45,996 nucleotides of DNA. It comes from Thermoflexus hugenholtzii JAD2. GTDB lineage: Bacteria > Chloroflexota > Limnocylindria > Limnocylindrales > Limnocylindraceae. The position numbers and the translations under genes were made by a program. Positions 1-7,229 of the stretch are shown here, piece after piece. The stretch spans positions 1 through 45,996 of the forward strand of contig CAMAXG010000003.1 in assembly GCA_945862225.1 (NCBI GenBank). Reading direction: 5' to 3'. The notes beneath the pieces are model-generated. The model was not told the DNA's origin. It did no database searches and saw only the letters and a list, made by a program, of their open reading frames with translations. The first letter of the stretch is position 1. Each line of letters opens with the position of its first letter.

Positions 1-1
1 G

Positions 2-739
2 GTTACCTACATGCTCGACGGCATCCTCGACCATCGCGATAGCAACGGTGGAGGCGGACGCATTAGTGATGGCGATACGCAGTGGATGACCGCCGGCGGC
101 GGCATCTTGCACATCGAGACACCACCAGAGTTCTTGGTCGCGAGCGGCGGCCTCTTTCACGGATTCCAACTCTGGGTGAATCTGCCGCGCGCCAAGAAGT
201 GGTCGCCACCCGCCTACCAAGACATCCGTTCAAGCGAGGTAAAACTGCTCGCCTCCCCCGATGGCGGCACCCTCCTGCGCTTGATTGCTGGTGATGTTGG
301 TGGCCACAGCGGACCTGGCTCCACACAAACGCCGATCGCCCTGGTGCACGCAACGCTGCAGCCTGGTGCCGAGCTCGACCTGCCGTGGCGCCCCGACTTC
401 AATGCACTCGTCTACGCCCTCTCTGGCCGCGGCACTGTTGGCGCCGAGCGCGTCGGTATTCAGGCAGGGCAGCTCGCCGTCTACGGCGCGGGTGATCGCA
501 TCGTCGTCAAGGCCTCCGAGCATCAGGACCAGCGCACCCCTGCACTCGACGTGCTGATCCTTGGCGGGCTCCCAATCAAGGAGCCGGTTGCTTGGCTCGG
601 ACCATTCGTCATGAACACGCGCGACGAGGTGGTCCAGGCCTTCGAGGATTACCAGGCTGGAAAGCTCGGCGTGATCCCCGCCGCCCATAGCAATCCACAC
701 AACACACCAACGAGCGTCGTGGAGTCGGGGCACGAGTAG
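2..739 (+). CDS. Pirin family protein, 5' end outside window
   Basis: C-terminal part of a pirin (bicupin). The reading frame is open to the window edge and begins in the conserved stretch VTYMLDG...HRDS, which in pirins follows the first metal-binding His pair, so the true start lies upstream and the ATG at 11 is internal. The GILHIETPPE segment supplies the other metal-ligand His and Glu of the N-terminal cupin. The second cupin follows from about residue 110 to 200. Bacterial pirins bind iron and are variously quercetinases or regulators of enzyme activity; nothing here shows which. The next gene starts two bases after the stop, so the two are probably cotranscribed. The family call is firm, the role is not. 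Confidence 0.9.
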   Translation, partial: VTYMLDGILDHRDSNGGGGRISDGDTQWMTAGGGILHIETPPEFLVASGGLFHGFQLWVNLPRAKKWSPPAYQDIRSSEVKLLASPDGGTLLRLIAGDVGGHSGPGSTQTPIALVHATLQPGAELDLPWRPDFNALVYALSGRGTVGAERVGIQAGQLAVYGAGDRIVVKASEHQDQRTPALDVLILGGLPIKEPVAWLGPFVMNTRDEVVQAFEDYQAGKLGVIPAAHSNPHNTPTSVVESGHE

Positions 740-741
740 GG

Positions 742-1389
742 GTGGAGATCTTTCTCCTTGGCGCCGCACTCGCCTTCTCCATCAATATTGAACTCGGTGT
801 CGTCAACGTCATGATCGTGCGCACCGCGATCGATCGTGGAGCATGGCCCGCCCTTCTCATCGGCCTCGGCTCTTGTATCGGCGATGTGATCTGGGCCTGT
901 GCTGGCGCACTCGGAATCAGCGCCCTACTTCAGTGGCCACCCGCGGCCTGGGTGCTCTGGCTCGGCGGCAGCGCCATCCTCTGCTGGTTCGCCGCTGCCG
1001 CGCTGCGCGACGCTGTGCGCGGCGGCTCAATTGATGACTCATCACCACTCCGTCGCGCCACCGGGCTGCGTGCCGTCGGGCTTGGCCTTGGCGTTGCCCT
1101 CAGCTCTCCTACGTTGATCTTGTGGACCGCCACCGTCGGCGGCAGCGTCGTCGCCTCGCAGGCAACGAGCATCGCCGGATTCATCCCATTCATCTCTGGA
1201 TTCGCAACGGCGGCGGTGTTGCACTCTGTTGTGCTCGCCGGCGTAGTCGGCGCAACGCGTCGCTTCACTGGACCGCGTACGATTCGCGCTGTCGCACTGA
1301 TCTCTGCACTGATGTTTGCCGCGTTCGCGATTGGAATCTTTGTTGACGGTGCAAACCGTCTTGCGTTGCCACTGCTCGCGGGGAACTAG
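742..1389 (+). CDS. LysE/RhtB-type amino acid exporter
   Basis: Integral membrane protein of 215 residues with about six hydrophobic segments, the size and shape of LysE-superfamily exporters, which move amino acids or small metabolites out of the cell. The N-terminal segment FLLGAALAFSINIELGVVNVMIVRTAI fits the family, although the usual GP.N motif is replaced by NIELGVVN. The GTG start at 742 follows the pirin stop by two bases, so it probably depends on translational coupling. Its 3' end converges on the MarR gene with ten bases between them. The substrate cannot be read from the sequence. Confidence 0.75.
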   Translation: MEIFLLGAALAFSINIELGVVNVMIVRTAIDRGAWPALLIGLGSCIGDVIWACAGALGISALLQWPPAAWVLWLGGSAILCWFAAAALRDAVRGGSIDDSSPLRRATGLRAVGLGLGVALSSPTLILWTATVGGSVVASQATSIAGFIPFISGFATAAVLHSVVLAGVVGATRRFTGPRTIRAVALISALMFAAFAIGIFVDGANRLALPLLAGN

Positions 1390-1399
1390 TCCGAGCGCG

Positions 1400-1927
1400 T
1401 CACGAGTTGATCGGCTCCGCGTTTTTCGCTGCGATTTTTAGGAGGTCTTTCGTGAAGCGCTCCATCTCGCTGACGGGGAGTGCGCCACCGAATCGTTCCG
1501 CAACTGCTGCGAGGTGCCCCGGCGCAACAGCCTTGAACGTTCGCACGCCGAGTGGGGTCAGAGTTGCCCAATGCACGCGACCATCTTCGGTGCAGCGGCG
1601 ACGTGTGACCCACCCATTGATTGCGAGTCGATCAATTCGGCGCGTCAGTCCGCTCTTTGAGATGAGGGCTGCATCGGCAAGTTCGCTCATGCGCAGTCGG
1701 TAGTCCTCAGATCGAACCAACTGCGCCAGCACATCAAAGTCGGCAAGGCTCATCCCTGAACTCTCCATGAGCTCAGCGGAGAGGGCGCGCGTCACGCGGC
1801 CGTAGGCCGTGAGCAGCGCGATCCAGGCTTTCGCAACCGTGGGGTCGAGCAGCTTCGACGCGTCGGTACCAAGCACTGCGGAGAGTGCTTCAATTTCGGC
1901 GCTGACGGGTTTGTTCGTTGTTGCCAT
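1400..1927 (-). CDS. MarR-family transcriptional regulator
   Basis: 175-residue winged-helix regulator. The segment FDVLAQLVRSEDYRLRMSELADAALISKSGLTRRIDRLAINGWVTRR is the MarR helix-turn-helix and the start of the wing. A TTG at 1951 would extend the frame by eight residues, but the ATG at 1927 is preferred: TTGACC (1959-1964) and AACTAT (1936-1941) on this strand form a promoter with a 17-base spacer that puts transcription initiation almost at this ATG. The gene is divergent from the LUD gene and the shared spacer holds TTGCAA repeats, so it probably represses itself and its neighbour. The ligand is unknown. Confidence 0.88.
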   Translation of the reverse strand: MATTNKPVSAEIEALSAVLGTDASKLLDPTVAKAWIALLTAYGRVTRALSAELMESSGMSLADFDVLAQLVRSEDYRLRMSELADAALISKSGLTRRIDRLAINGWVTRRRCTEDGRVHWATLTPLGVRTFKAVAPGHLAAVAERFGGALPVSEMERFTKDLLKIAAKNAEPINS

Positions 1928-1974
1928 TGCTTGCAATAGTTGCACTTGCAATCATTTTGGTCAAGGGGTATGGT
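1926..1974. promoter_or_regulatory. Divergent MarR/LUD promoter region with TTGCAA operator
   Basis: Two TTGCAA half-sites (1931-1936 and 1946-1951) are separated by nine bases and framed by ATTGC...GCAAT. On the minus strand TTGACC (1959-1964), a 17-base gap and AACTAT (1936-1941) form the MarR promoter. On the plus strand TTGCAA (1946-1951), a 17-base gap and TATGGT (1969-1974) form the LUD promoter. The operator covers the minus-strand -10 and the plus-strand -35, so one bound MarR dimer would shut both. Repeats and spacings are seen directly; repression is inferred. Confidence 0.65.
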
Positions 1975-2029
1975 TGCGTCTGCAACTACCTGCGCGCTCG
2001 CACGGGGGTTGAGTTGAAGGAGGTCCACG

Positions 2030-2641
2030 ATGTCAGCAGCACGATTCAAGGAAGTGGCAGATAGCGCCAAGATCGATCGCGCCGTAGCGGCGCTCAATAA
2101 GCGCGGCTTCTCCGCGAAGGTCGTTGCCAACGGCGCCGCCGCCAAGGATGCAGTGCTCGCGCTGATTCCTGCCGGCTCGGAGGTCTTCACCTTCACCTCA
2201 GCGACGCTCGACACCGTTGGCCTCACCCAGGCGCTGAACGCAGCTCCGTACAAGAGCCTGCGCGACAAGATGTACGCCCTCGACCGCAACACGCAGAGCG
2301 CCGAAATGCGCGCCATCGGTTCGGCTCCAGCATTTGCCGTGGGTAGCGTGCACGCCATTACCGAAACGGGCGAACTGATGTTGGCCTCTGCAACCGGCTC
2401 ACAGCTTCCAGCGTATGCCTACGGTGCAGGCCACGTGGTCTTCGTCGTTGGCGCACAGAAGATCGTGAAGGATCTTGCCGAGGCAACGGAGCGGATCGCT
2501 ACCTATACCCTGCCGCTCGAAGATGTTCGCGCGCAGGCCGCCTACGGCGTAAACAGTGCCATCAACAAGACATTGACCCTTCACGGCGAGTTTCCAGGTC
2601 GCATTGACGTGGTGATTGTTGCCGAAGAGCTCGGCTTCTAA
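2030..2641 (+). CDS. LUD-domain protein (LutC/YkgG-like)
   Basis: 203-residue single-domain LUD protein. The central GSVHAITETGELMLASATGSQLP and the following VVFVVGAQKIV match the core of the LUD fold found in LutC and the C-terminal part of LutB, proteins tied to lactate oxidation. Here it is free-standing, with no LutA or LutB nearby, so a lactate role is not supported. The start has a strong ribosome site, GAAGGAGGT at 2016-2024. The gene lies behind a promoter overlapped by the MarR operator and is joined by TAATG to the next gene. It is probably an inducible two-gene unit of unknown function. Confidence 0.85.
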   Translation: MSAARFKEVADSAKIDRAVAALNKRGFSAKVVANGAAAKDAVLALIPAGSEVFTFTSATLDTVGLTQALNAAPYKSLRDKMYALDRNTQSAEMRAIGSAPAFAVGSVHAITETGELMLASATGSQLPAYAYGAGHVVFVVGAQKIVKDLAEATERIATYTLPLEDVRAQAAYGVNSAINKTLTLHGEFPGRIDVVIVAEELGF

Positions 2642-3051
2642 TGCTGGCCGCAGTCAATCGCGGCGCAGCACTCGCCGCAATCGGCAATCTTGCTCTGTGG
2701 ATCGCGGTCTCGATCGTCGGCATTGTGCCGCCGATTGGAGAATCGGTCCCGACGGTCGCTGGCGTTGCGTTTGCGTCTGCCGGCGGCGTTGCTGCGGCCA
2801 GCCTCGTGGCGCGGATCTTTGTCGGCACATGGCGCCGCTACATTTGGGATCGCGCTGCACTTGTCGTCTTGCTGATGTCGTTCGGCTCGCCGCTCGGCTT
2901 GGCTCTGGGAGTGATTCCAGTTTCGCCAATTGATCCAACAAACGAGCTGTTGATTTCGTTCAAGGATGGGATCGCGCTGATCTATGCCGTGATGCATGTC
3001 ACGACGTACCTCGCGGTGCAGCGTACGGTTGCCAAAGAGTTCAGTGCGTAA
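2641..3051 (+). CDS. Small membrane protein of unknown function
   Basis: 136 residues with four hydrophobic segments (about residues 8-30, 37-60, 72-92 and 105-128) and no family I recognise. Its ATG shares a base with the stop of the LUD gene (TAATG), so translation is coupled and the two proteins probably act together under MarR control. Charged residues are few and lie mostly in the loop RIFVGTWRRYIWDR, which is probably cytoplasmic. Existence is well supported by the coupling; function is unknown. Confidence 0.7.
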   Translation: MLAAVNRGAALAAIGNLALWIAVSIVGIVPPIGESVPTVAGVAFASAGGVAAASLVARIFVGTWRRYIWDRAALVVLLMSFGSPLGLALGVIPVSPIDPTNELLISFKDGIALIYAVMHVTTYLAVQRTVAKEFSA

Positions 3052-3115
3052 GTTCGCTTGAGAAGTGGGGCTGACCCGCTTGGGGCGATCCATCGCACTA
3101 TCAACGGCGCTCCGC

Positions 3116-3121
3116 TACGCT
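3116..3121 (+). promoter_or_regulatory. -10 element TACGCT of a leaderless start
   Basis: TACGCT ends seven bases before the ATG at 3129, and no Shine-Dalgarno sequence precedes that ATG. Transcription would begin at or next to the start codon. No clear -35 element is visible. Confidence 0.5.
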
Positions 3122-3128
3122 GCTGGGC

Positions 3129-3974
3129 ATGAGCTTTGATCCGCTTGGTCCACTACACGCGCAACCGCGACTGGTCACCTTCATGACCGACTTCGGCCTG
3201 CGCGACCCCTCCGCCGGGGTCCTTTCGGGCGTGGTGCTCGGGATCGCCCCAGATGCGCGAACCCTTGACCTCACCCACGCGATCCCCCCCTATGACGTGG
3301 AGGCGGGGGCTGAGGCGCTCGTCGAGTCGCTCGTGCACCTGCCAATCGGCGCCCATGTGGCGGTGGTGGATCCGGGCGTGGGCACCCAGCGCCGACCGAT
3401 CGCCATTCGCTGCGGGCGTGGTGATGCCCTGATCGGCCCAGACAACGGACTCCTGCTCCCTGCCGCAGCGGCGCTTGGCGGCGCGGTGGCAGCGGTCATC
3501 CTTGATGACGAGCGCTGGTGGGGCTCGAGCCGCTCACACACCTTCCACGGCCGCGACCTCTTTGCGCCAGTCGCAGCGCACCTCGCCGCGGGCATCCCCT
3601 TCGGCGACCTCGGTACGCCGATCTCCCCCAGCGACCTTGTCCCCGCATCCAAGCTGCCGATTGAGATCGGCGCCGGTGTCTTGAACACATCAGTTCGCAT
3701 CGTGGATGGTTTCGGCACGTTGGTGCTCACGGGCGATCGCCAAGCCATTGAAGCGTCAGTTGGTGCCCTGACCGCCGGGGAGCCGCTCAAGATCAGTGTT
3801 GGCGACAAGCAGCTGACAACCGTCTGGGCCAACCGCTTCGGCGACGTGCCTGAGCAGGAGCCCCTCTGCTACATCGACTCGGCTGGGCGGCTCGCGCTGG
3901 CAATCAACCGTGGCAGCGCCGCCGAGCGATATGGTGCAGTTCGCCGAACTCCTGTGGTGATTACCCGCGCATAG
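3129..3974 (+). CDS. S-adenosylmethionine hydrolase (DUF62/SAM hydroxide adenosyltransferase)
   Basis: 281-residue member of the DUF62 family, which hydrolyses S-adenosylmethionine to adenosine and methionine and is related to the SAM chlorinases and fluorinase. The N-terminal FMTDFGLRD, the VVDPGVGTQRRP motif (Asp81, Arg88/89), GPDNGLL, and TFHGRDLF (His140) supply the Asp-Arg-His set conserved in the hydrolase branch. The C-terminal half (from about residue 170) is the beta-barrel domain. The long loop typical of fluorinases is not seen, so halide use is unlikely. The gene stands alone behind a leaderless promoter. The physiological reason for SAM hydrolysis in this family remains unclear. 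Confidence 0.9.
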   Translation: MSFDPLGPLHAQPRLVTFMTDFGLRDPSAGVLSGVVLGIAPDARTLDLTHAIPPYDVEAGAEALVESLVHLPIGAHVAVVDPGVGTQRRPIAIRCGRGDALIGPDNGLLLPAAAALGGAVAAVILDDERWWGSSRSHTFHGRDLFAPVAAHLAAGIPFGDLGTPISPSDLVPASKLPIEIGAGVLNTSVRIVDGFGTLVLTGDRQAIEASVGALTAGEPLKISVGDKQLTTVWANRFGDVPEQEPLCYIDSAGRLALAINRGSAAERYGAVRRTPVVITRA

Positions 3975-4001
3975 CTCGGTTTCCAGCCACCACCCCCCTG
4001 C

Positions 4002-4007
4002 TATCCT
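4002..4007 (+). promoter_or_regulatory. -10 element TATCCT upstream of Arg-rich mini-ORF
   Basis: TATCCT ends seven bases before a GTG at 4015, the same spacing seen at annotated leaderless genes in this window. It is the best promoter candidate for the amino acid transporter operon. Confidence 0.45.
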
Positions 4008-4014
4008 TCCGCTC

Positions 4015-4098
4015 GTGGGGGCACAACGTCGACGGCGCGCCGCGCGCCGATCACCGCCCCACCGTCGCACTGACGCTGTGTCAGATCGTCGCCAATAG
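4015..4098 (+). CDS. Candidate Arg-rich leader peptide of the amino acid transporter operon
   Basis: A 27-codon frame opening with GTG and closing with TAG at 4096-4098. Ten of its 27 codons are Arg, including the run QRRRRAARR near the N-terminus and paired Arg codons later. It starts seven bases after TATCCT and ends nine bases before the ribosome site (4108-4114) of the substrate-binding protein gene. GGCGCG-CCG-CGCGCC (4034-4048) and CTGAC-GCTGT-GTCAG (4070-4084) can form hairpins inside it. A leader that senses charged tRNA-Arg by ribosome stalling is inferred. In G+C-rich DNA Arg codons also accumulate by chance, so this remains a candidate. Confidence 0.4.
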   Translation: MGAQRRRRAARRSPPHRRTDAVSDRRQ

Positions 4099-4120
4099 CG
4101 GCTGTACAGGAGGTATGGAT

Positions 4121-5041
4121 ATGAGCACAACGCGCTCACGCATCGCAATCGGCCAGACCACACGTATGGCGGCCGTGGTCATGGCGATGGCGATGTTCCT
4201 CGCCGCCTGTGGCGGCTCCGCAGCTTCACCATCAGCATCTGTTGACGCTTCATGCGCAAAAGACACGTTGGCACTGAAGACCGCAGGGAAGCTCACCCTC
4301 TCCACTGACAACCCGGCCTACAGCCCGTGGTTCCAGGGTGGTAATGAGGGCGCCACGGTGTGGACCGGTGATTACAACAATGATCCAGTAAAGGGCCAGG
4401 GCTATGAAGGTGCAGTGGCGTACGCCGTTGCCGCCAAGCTCGGATTCACTGCCGACGAGGTTGTGTGGATTCACACCACCTTCGACAATTCGTACGCCCC
4501 TGGGGCAAAGAGCTTCGACCTCTACTTGGCTCAGGTCTCGATTAAGCCAGAGCGCGCAGAGGCCGTAGATTTCAGCAGCGGCTACTACGACGCTGCTCAG
4601 GGTGTGGTGACGATCGAGGGTTCGCCAATTGCTGGTGCCACGAGCATTGCCGATCTAAAGACGGCGAAGCTTGGCGCAATGATCGGCACGACGAGCCTTG
4701 ATGCGATCAGCGAGACCATTAATCCAGACACGGAAGTCGCCGTGTTCAACACGAACGACGAGGCAGTTGCTGCGCTGAATGGCGGCATCATTGACGGCAT
4801 CGTGACCGACGTTCCAACTGCGTTCTACATGCGTGATGCACAGCTCACGGGCGGCATCATCGTTGGGCAGCTCCCTTCAGAGGGTGGCGCACAGGAGCAG
4901 TTCGGCATCGTGATTGAGAAGGACTCAGCACTCACGGCCTGTGTTTCAGCTGCTGTCGACGCCCTAAAGGCTGACGGCACGTTTGCAGCACTGCTCACGG
5001 AGTGGATCGCGGACAAGGCGAGCGCGCCAGTCCTGAAGTAA
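4121..5041 (+). CDS. Amino acid ABC transporter substrate-binding lipoprotein
   Basis: 306-residue extracytoplasmic solute-binding protein of family 3 (polar amino acids). A hydrophobic signal segment ends in the lipobox FLAAC (Cys30), followed by a Ser/Ala linker, so it is probably anchored to the outer face of the membrane. SIKPERAEAVDFSSGYY matches the family region whose Arg grips the ligand carboxylate. ATGs occur at 4115 and 4121; AGGAGGT (4108-4114) touches the first and lies six bases before the second, so 4121 is chosen. Permease and ATPase genes follow directly. The ligand is not readable from the protein; the Arg-rich upstream frame hints at arginine. Confidence 0.9.
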   Translation: MSTTRSRIAIGQTTRMAAVVMAMAMFLAACGGSAASPSASVDASCAKDTLALKTAGKLTLSTDNPAYSPWFQGGNEGATVWTGDYNNDPVKGQGYEGAVAYAVAAKLGFTADEVVWIHTTFDNSYAPGAKSFDLYLAQVSIKPERAEAVDFSSGYYDAAQGVVTIEGSPIAGATSIADLKTAKLGAMIGTTSLDAISETINPDTEVAVFNTNDEAVAALNGGIIDGIVTDVPTAFYMRDAQLTGGIIVGQLPSEGGAQEQFGIVIEKDSALTACVSAAVDALKADGTFAALLTEWIADKASAPVLK

Positions 5042-5053
5042 GCGAATCGCACG

Positions 5054-5860
5054 ATGACGGCGGCGAGGTCAGCCCGTAAGGGAACCCTCGTCGCCGTCAT
5101 CAGCACACTCGTCGTCGCGACACTCGTCGCGATCTCCATCGGCTCATCGCCGAGCTGGCCACTCGTTCAGAAGGCCTTCTTCGACGGAACCTACTTCTCC
5201 TCCTCCCTCCCGGATGTGATTGGCGCATTCGCCATCAACATCCAGCTCTTCGTGCTGGCCGAGATCCTCATCCTGCCGATCGGACTCTTGATTGCACTCG
5301 CGCGATCGATCACCAATCCAGCCTTCACACCGCTGCGGATTTTCGCGACCATCTACACCGACTTCTTCCGTGGTGTGCCGAGCATCTTGCTCATTTACGT
5401 GCTCGGCTTCGGCGTGCCTGCGCTGCGCCTCCCTGGCGTGCCGAAGGAGCCCTTCTTCTGGGCACTCGTCACCTTGGTGCTGATCTACAGCGCCTACGTA
5501 AGCGAGGTCTACCGCGCCGGTATCGAGTCCATTCACCCATCGCAGGAGCGCGCCGCACGTGCGCTCGGCCTGACACGCTTCCAGGCGCTGCGCTACGTCG
5601 TGCTGCCGCAGGCGCTCCGGCGCGTCGTGCCACCGCTGTTGAATGACTTTATCGGCCTGCAGAAGGACACGGCGCTGGTCTCAATTCTCGGTGTCGTGGA
5701 AGCCTTCAAGCAGGCGCAGATCCTGAAGTCAGCCAACTTCAACTTCACCCCACTCATGGTGACCGCGCTGATCTTCTTGGTGATCACGATTCCAATGACG
5801 CGACTCGTTGATTGCCTCGCGGCGAAGGATCGTGCGACGCAGCAGGGAGGTACCCGCTGA
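5054..5860 (+). CDS. Amino acid ABC transporter permease
   Basis: 268-residue inner-membrane permease of the His/Glu/Gln/Arg transporter class. It has an N-terminal membrane segment and about four more, with the ATPase-contacting EAA loop in YRAGIESIHPSQERAARALGLTRFQALRYVVLPQA, including the canonical ALG and LPQA positions. It begins 12 bases after the binding-protein stop with no strong ribosome site and ends in TGATG, sharing one base with the ATPase start, so the operon is translationally linked. Only one permease gene is present, so the transporter is probably a permease homodimer. Confidence 0.92.
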   Translation: MTAARSARKGTLVAVISTLVVATLVAISIGSSPSWPLVQKAFFDGTYFSSSLPDVIGAFAINIQLFVLAEILILPIGLLIALARSITNPAFTPLRIFATIYTDFFRGVPSILLIYVLGFGVPALRLPGVPKEPFFWALVTLVLIYSAYVSEVYRAGIESIHPSQERAARALGLTRFQALRYVVLPQALRRVVPPLLNDFIGLQKDTALVSILGVVEAFKQAQILKSANFNFTPLMVTALIFLVITIPMTRLVDCLAAKDRATQQGGTR

Positions 5861-6642
5861 TGGCCCGCAAGGCGACGAAGCGGGCAGCTGCGCCAGTGCT
5901 GGAGCTGCGCGGCCTCTCGAAGCGCTACGGGCGCCCCCTGGTGCTCGACAAGATTGATCTCTCACTCGCCGAACACGAGGTCGTCTGCCTGATCGGCGCA
6001 TCAGGTTCGGGGAAATCAACGCTGTTGCGCTGCGCCGACCTACTCGAGCCGATTGACGCCGGCAGCATCACGCTCGACGGGGGCACGGTGAGCGCTGATG
6101 ACCGCGATGCAGACGCGACGCGACGTCAGCTCGGGATCGTCTTCCAGGGGTTCAGCCTCTTCCCGCATCTCACCGCCCTGGAGAATGTGGCGCTTGCTCC
6201 GCGCGTAGCGCTCGGCCTGACCACCGCTGCGGCGGAGAAGCGTGCCCGCGCACTCTTGAAGCAGCTCGGGCTTGCCGCAAAAGCGAACGCGTACCCAGAC
6301 AGCCTCTCGGGTGGACAGCAGCAGCGCGTTGCCATTGCGCGTGCATTAGCGACGGAGCCAAAGGTCTTGTTGCTTGATGAGATCACCAGCGCGCTCGACC
6401 CGGTCTTAGTTGCCGATGTGCTTGAAGCGCTGCGCGCACTCGCAAAGGGCGGCATGACGATGCTCATCGCAACGCATGAGATGGCCTTTGCCGCCGACGT
6501 CGCCGATCGCATCTGCTATCTCGAGGGTGGACGAATTGTGGAAGAGGGAAGCCCAGAGAAGATCTTCAAGGCACCACGAGACCCACGAACGCGCGCGTTC
6601 CTGAAGCGGGTGCGCTCTGTTGGGGCAAGCGCCCTTCGCTAA
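5860..6642 (+). CDS. Amino acid ABC transporter ATP-binding protein
   Basis: 260-residue ATPase that powers the preceding permease. Visible motifs are Walker A GASGSGKST, the Q-loop VFQGFSLFPHLTALENV, the signature LSGGQQQRVAIARAL, Walker B VLLLDEITSALDP and the switch ATHEMAFA. FPHLTALENV and the C-terminal GSPEKIF...PRDPRTRAFL are typical of the GlnQ/HisP group. The frame is open 48 bases upstream, but ATG 5860 fits the domain start, has GGGAGGT (5845-5851) before it and overlaps the permease stop by one base. A six-base-stem hairpin follows the stop. Confidence 0.95.
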   Translation: MARKATKRAAAPVLELRGLSKRYGRPLVLDKIDLSLAEHEVVCLIGASGSGKSTLLRCADLLEPIDAGSITLDGGTVSADDRDADATRRQLGIVFQGFSLFPHLTALENVALAPRVALGLTTAAAEKRARALLKQLGLAAKANAYPDSLSGGQQQRVAIARALATEPKVLLLDEITSALDPVLVADVLEALRALAKGGMTMLIATHEMAFAADVADRICYLEGGRIVEEGSPEKIFKAPRDPRTRAFLKRVRSVGASALR

Positions 6643-6646
6643 GTGC

Positions 6647-6662
6647 TGGTGGTACGCCACCA
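6647..6662 (+). terminator. Hairpin after the amino acid transporter operon
   Basis: TGGTGG and CCACCA form a perfect six-base stem around a TACG loop, four bases after the ATPase stop. No T-run follows, so this is only terminator-like. Confidence 0.4.
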
Positions 6663-6677
6663 ATACGTGGGTCGCGA

Positions 6678-6683
6678 TAGGGT
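6678..6683 (+). promoter_or_regulatory. -10 element TAGGGT of a leaderless start
   Basis: TAGGGT ends six bases before ATG 6690. No ribosome site precedes the ATG. Confidence 0.45.
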
Positions 6684-6689
6684 GAACTC

Positions 6690-7229
6690 ATGAGCCGTAT
6701 GTATCGCGTCAAGATCGCCGGGCGTTGGACCGAGGCGCCGAAGTGGGCGCTCGACCTCCCCTTTGAAGTTCGACCGATGCGTGGCTTCACTGTTGCTGCA
6801 TGGCCGCACTGGCGCCCAACGCTCGAGCTCCTCGCAAAAGCTACCGCGCGTGCCAAGCGAAAACTTGAGTGGGTGCGCATTCACGACCACACCGGAACGC
6901 GACGTGAACCATCGCATCCGTTTGGTTGGGTGATCACTGAAGCGGGTGAAATGTTCCTCTGCTCGTACGACAAGGGGACCGCGCTGCATGAGCTTGCGCA
7001 CCTCATCAGTGGCGATTCGCATGGTGATGCGTGGGCGCGGAAGTGCTTTGAACTGCATCGCACCTGGTTACGCGGGGCGGCAATTAAGGCGGCTGACCTT
7101 GAGGTGACGCGCTATCTCTCTGGGCGACGTGAGTGGAAACGACGATTTGGCGAGCGTCCACCGAAGCAGCCGGTGCCGAAAAGCTCCTGGGTTAGCGAGG
7201 GTCGACGGGCGGCGGCAGCAGGGCGGTAA
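6690..7229 (+). CDS. SprT-like putative zinc metalloprotein
   Basis: 179 residues. The HELAHLISGDSHGDAWARKC segment (His100, Glu101, His104, His111) has the HExxH zinc site followed by a third His and Gly-Asp-x-Trp, the layout of SprT-like and related minimal metallopeptidases. The flanking sequence is rich in Trp, Arg and Lys, and the C-terminus is strongly basic. No signal peptide is visible, so it is probably cytoplasmic; neither substrate nor activity can be assigned. The gene has its own leaderless promoter. Its last 38 bases overlap the 3' end of the convergent glycosyltransferase gene. Confidence 0.7.
   Translation: MSRMYRVKIAGRWTEAPKWALDLPFEVRPMRGFTVAAWPHWRPTLELLAKATARAKRKLEWVRIHDHTGTRREPSHPFGWVITEAGEMFLCSYDKGTALHELAHLISGDSHGDAWARKCFELHRTWLRGAAIKAADLEVTRYLSGRREWKRRFGERPPKQPVPKSSWVSEGRRAAAAGR

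Noticed and set aside
230-769. 179-residue minus-strand frame over the pirin gene
   Set aside because: Antisense shadow of a clear pirin coding region.
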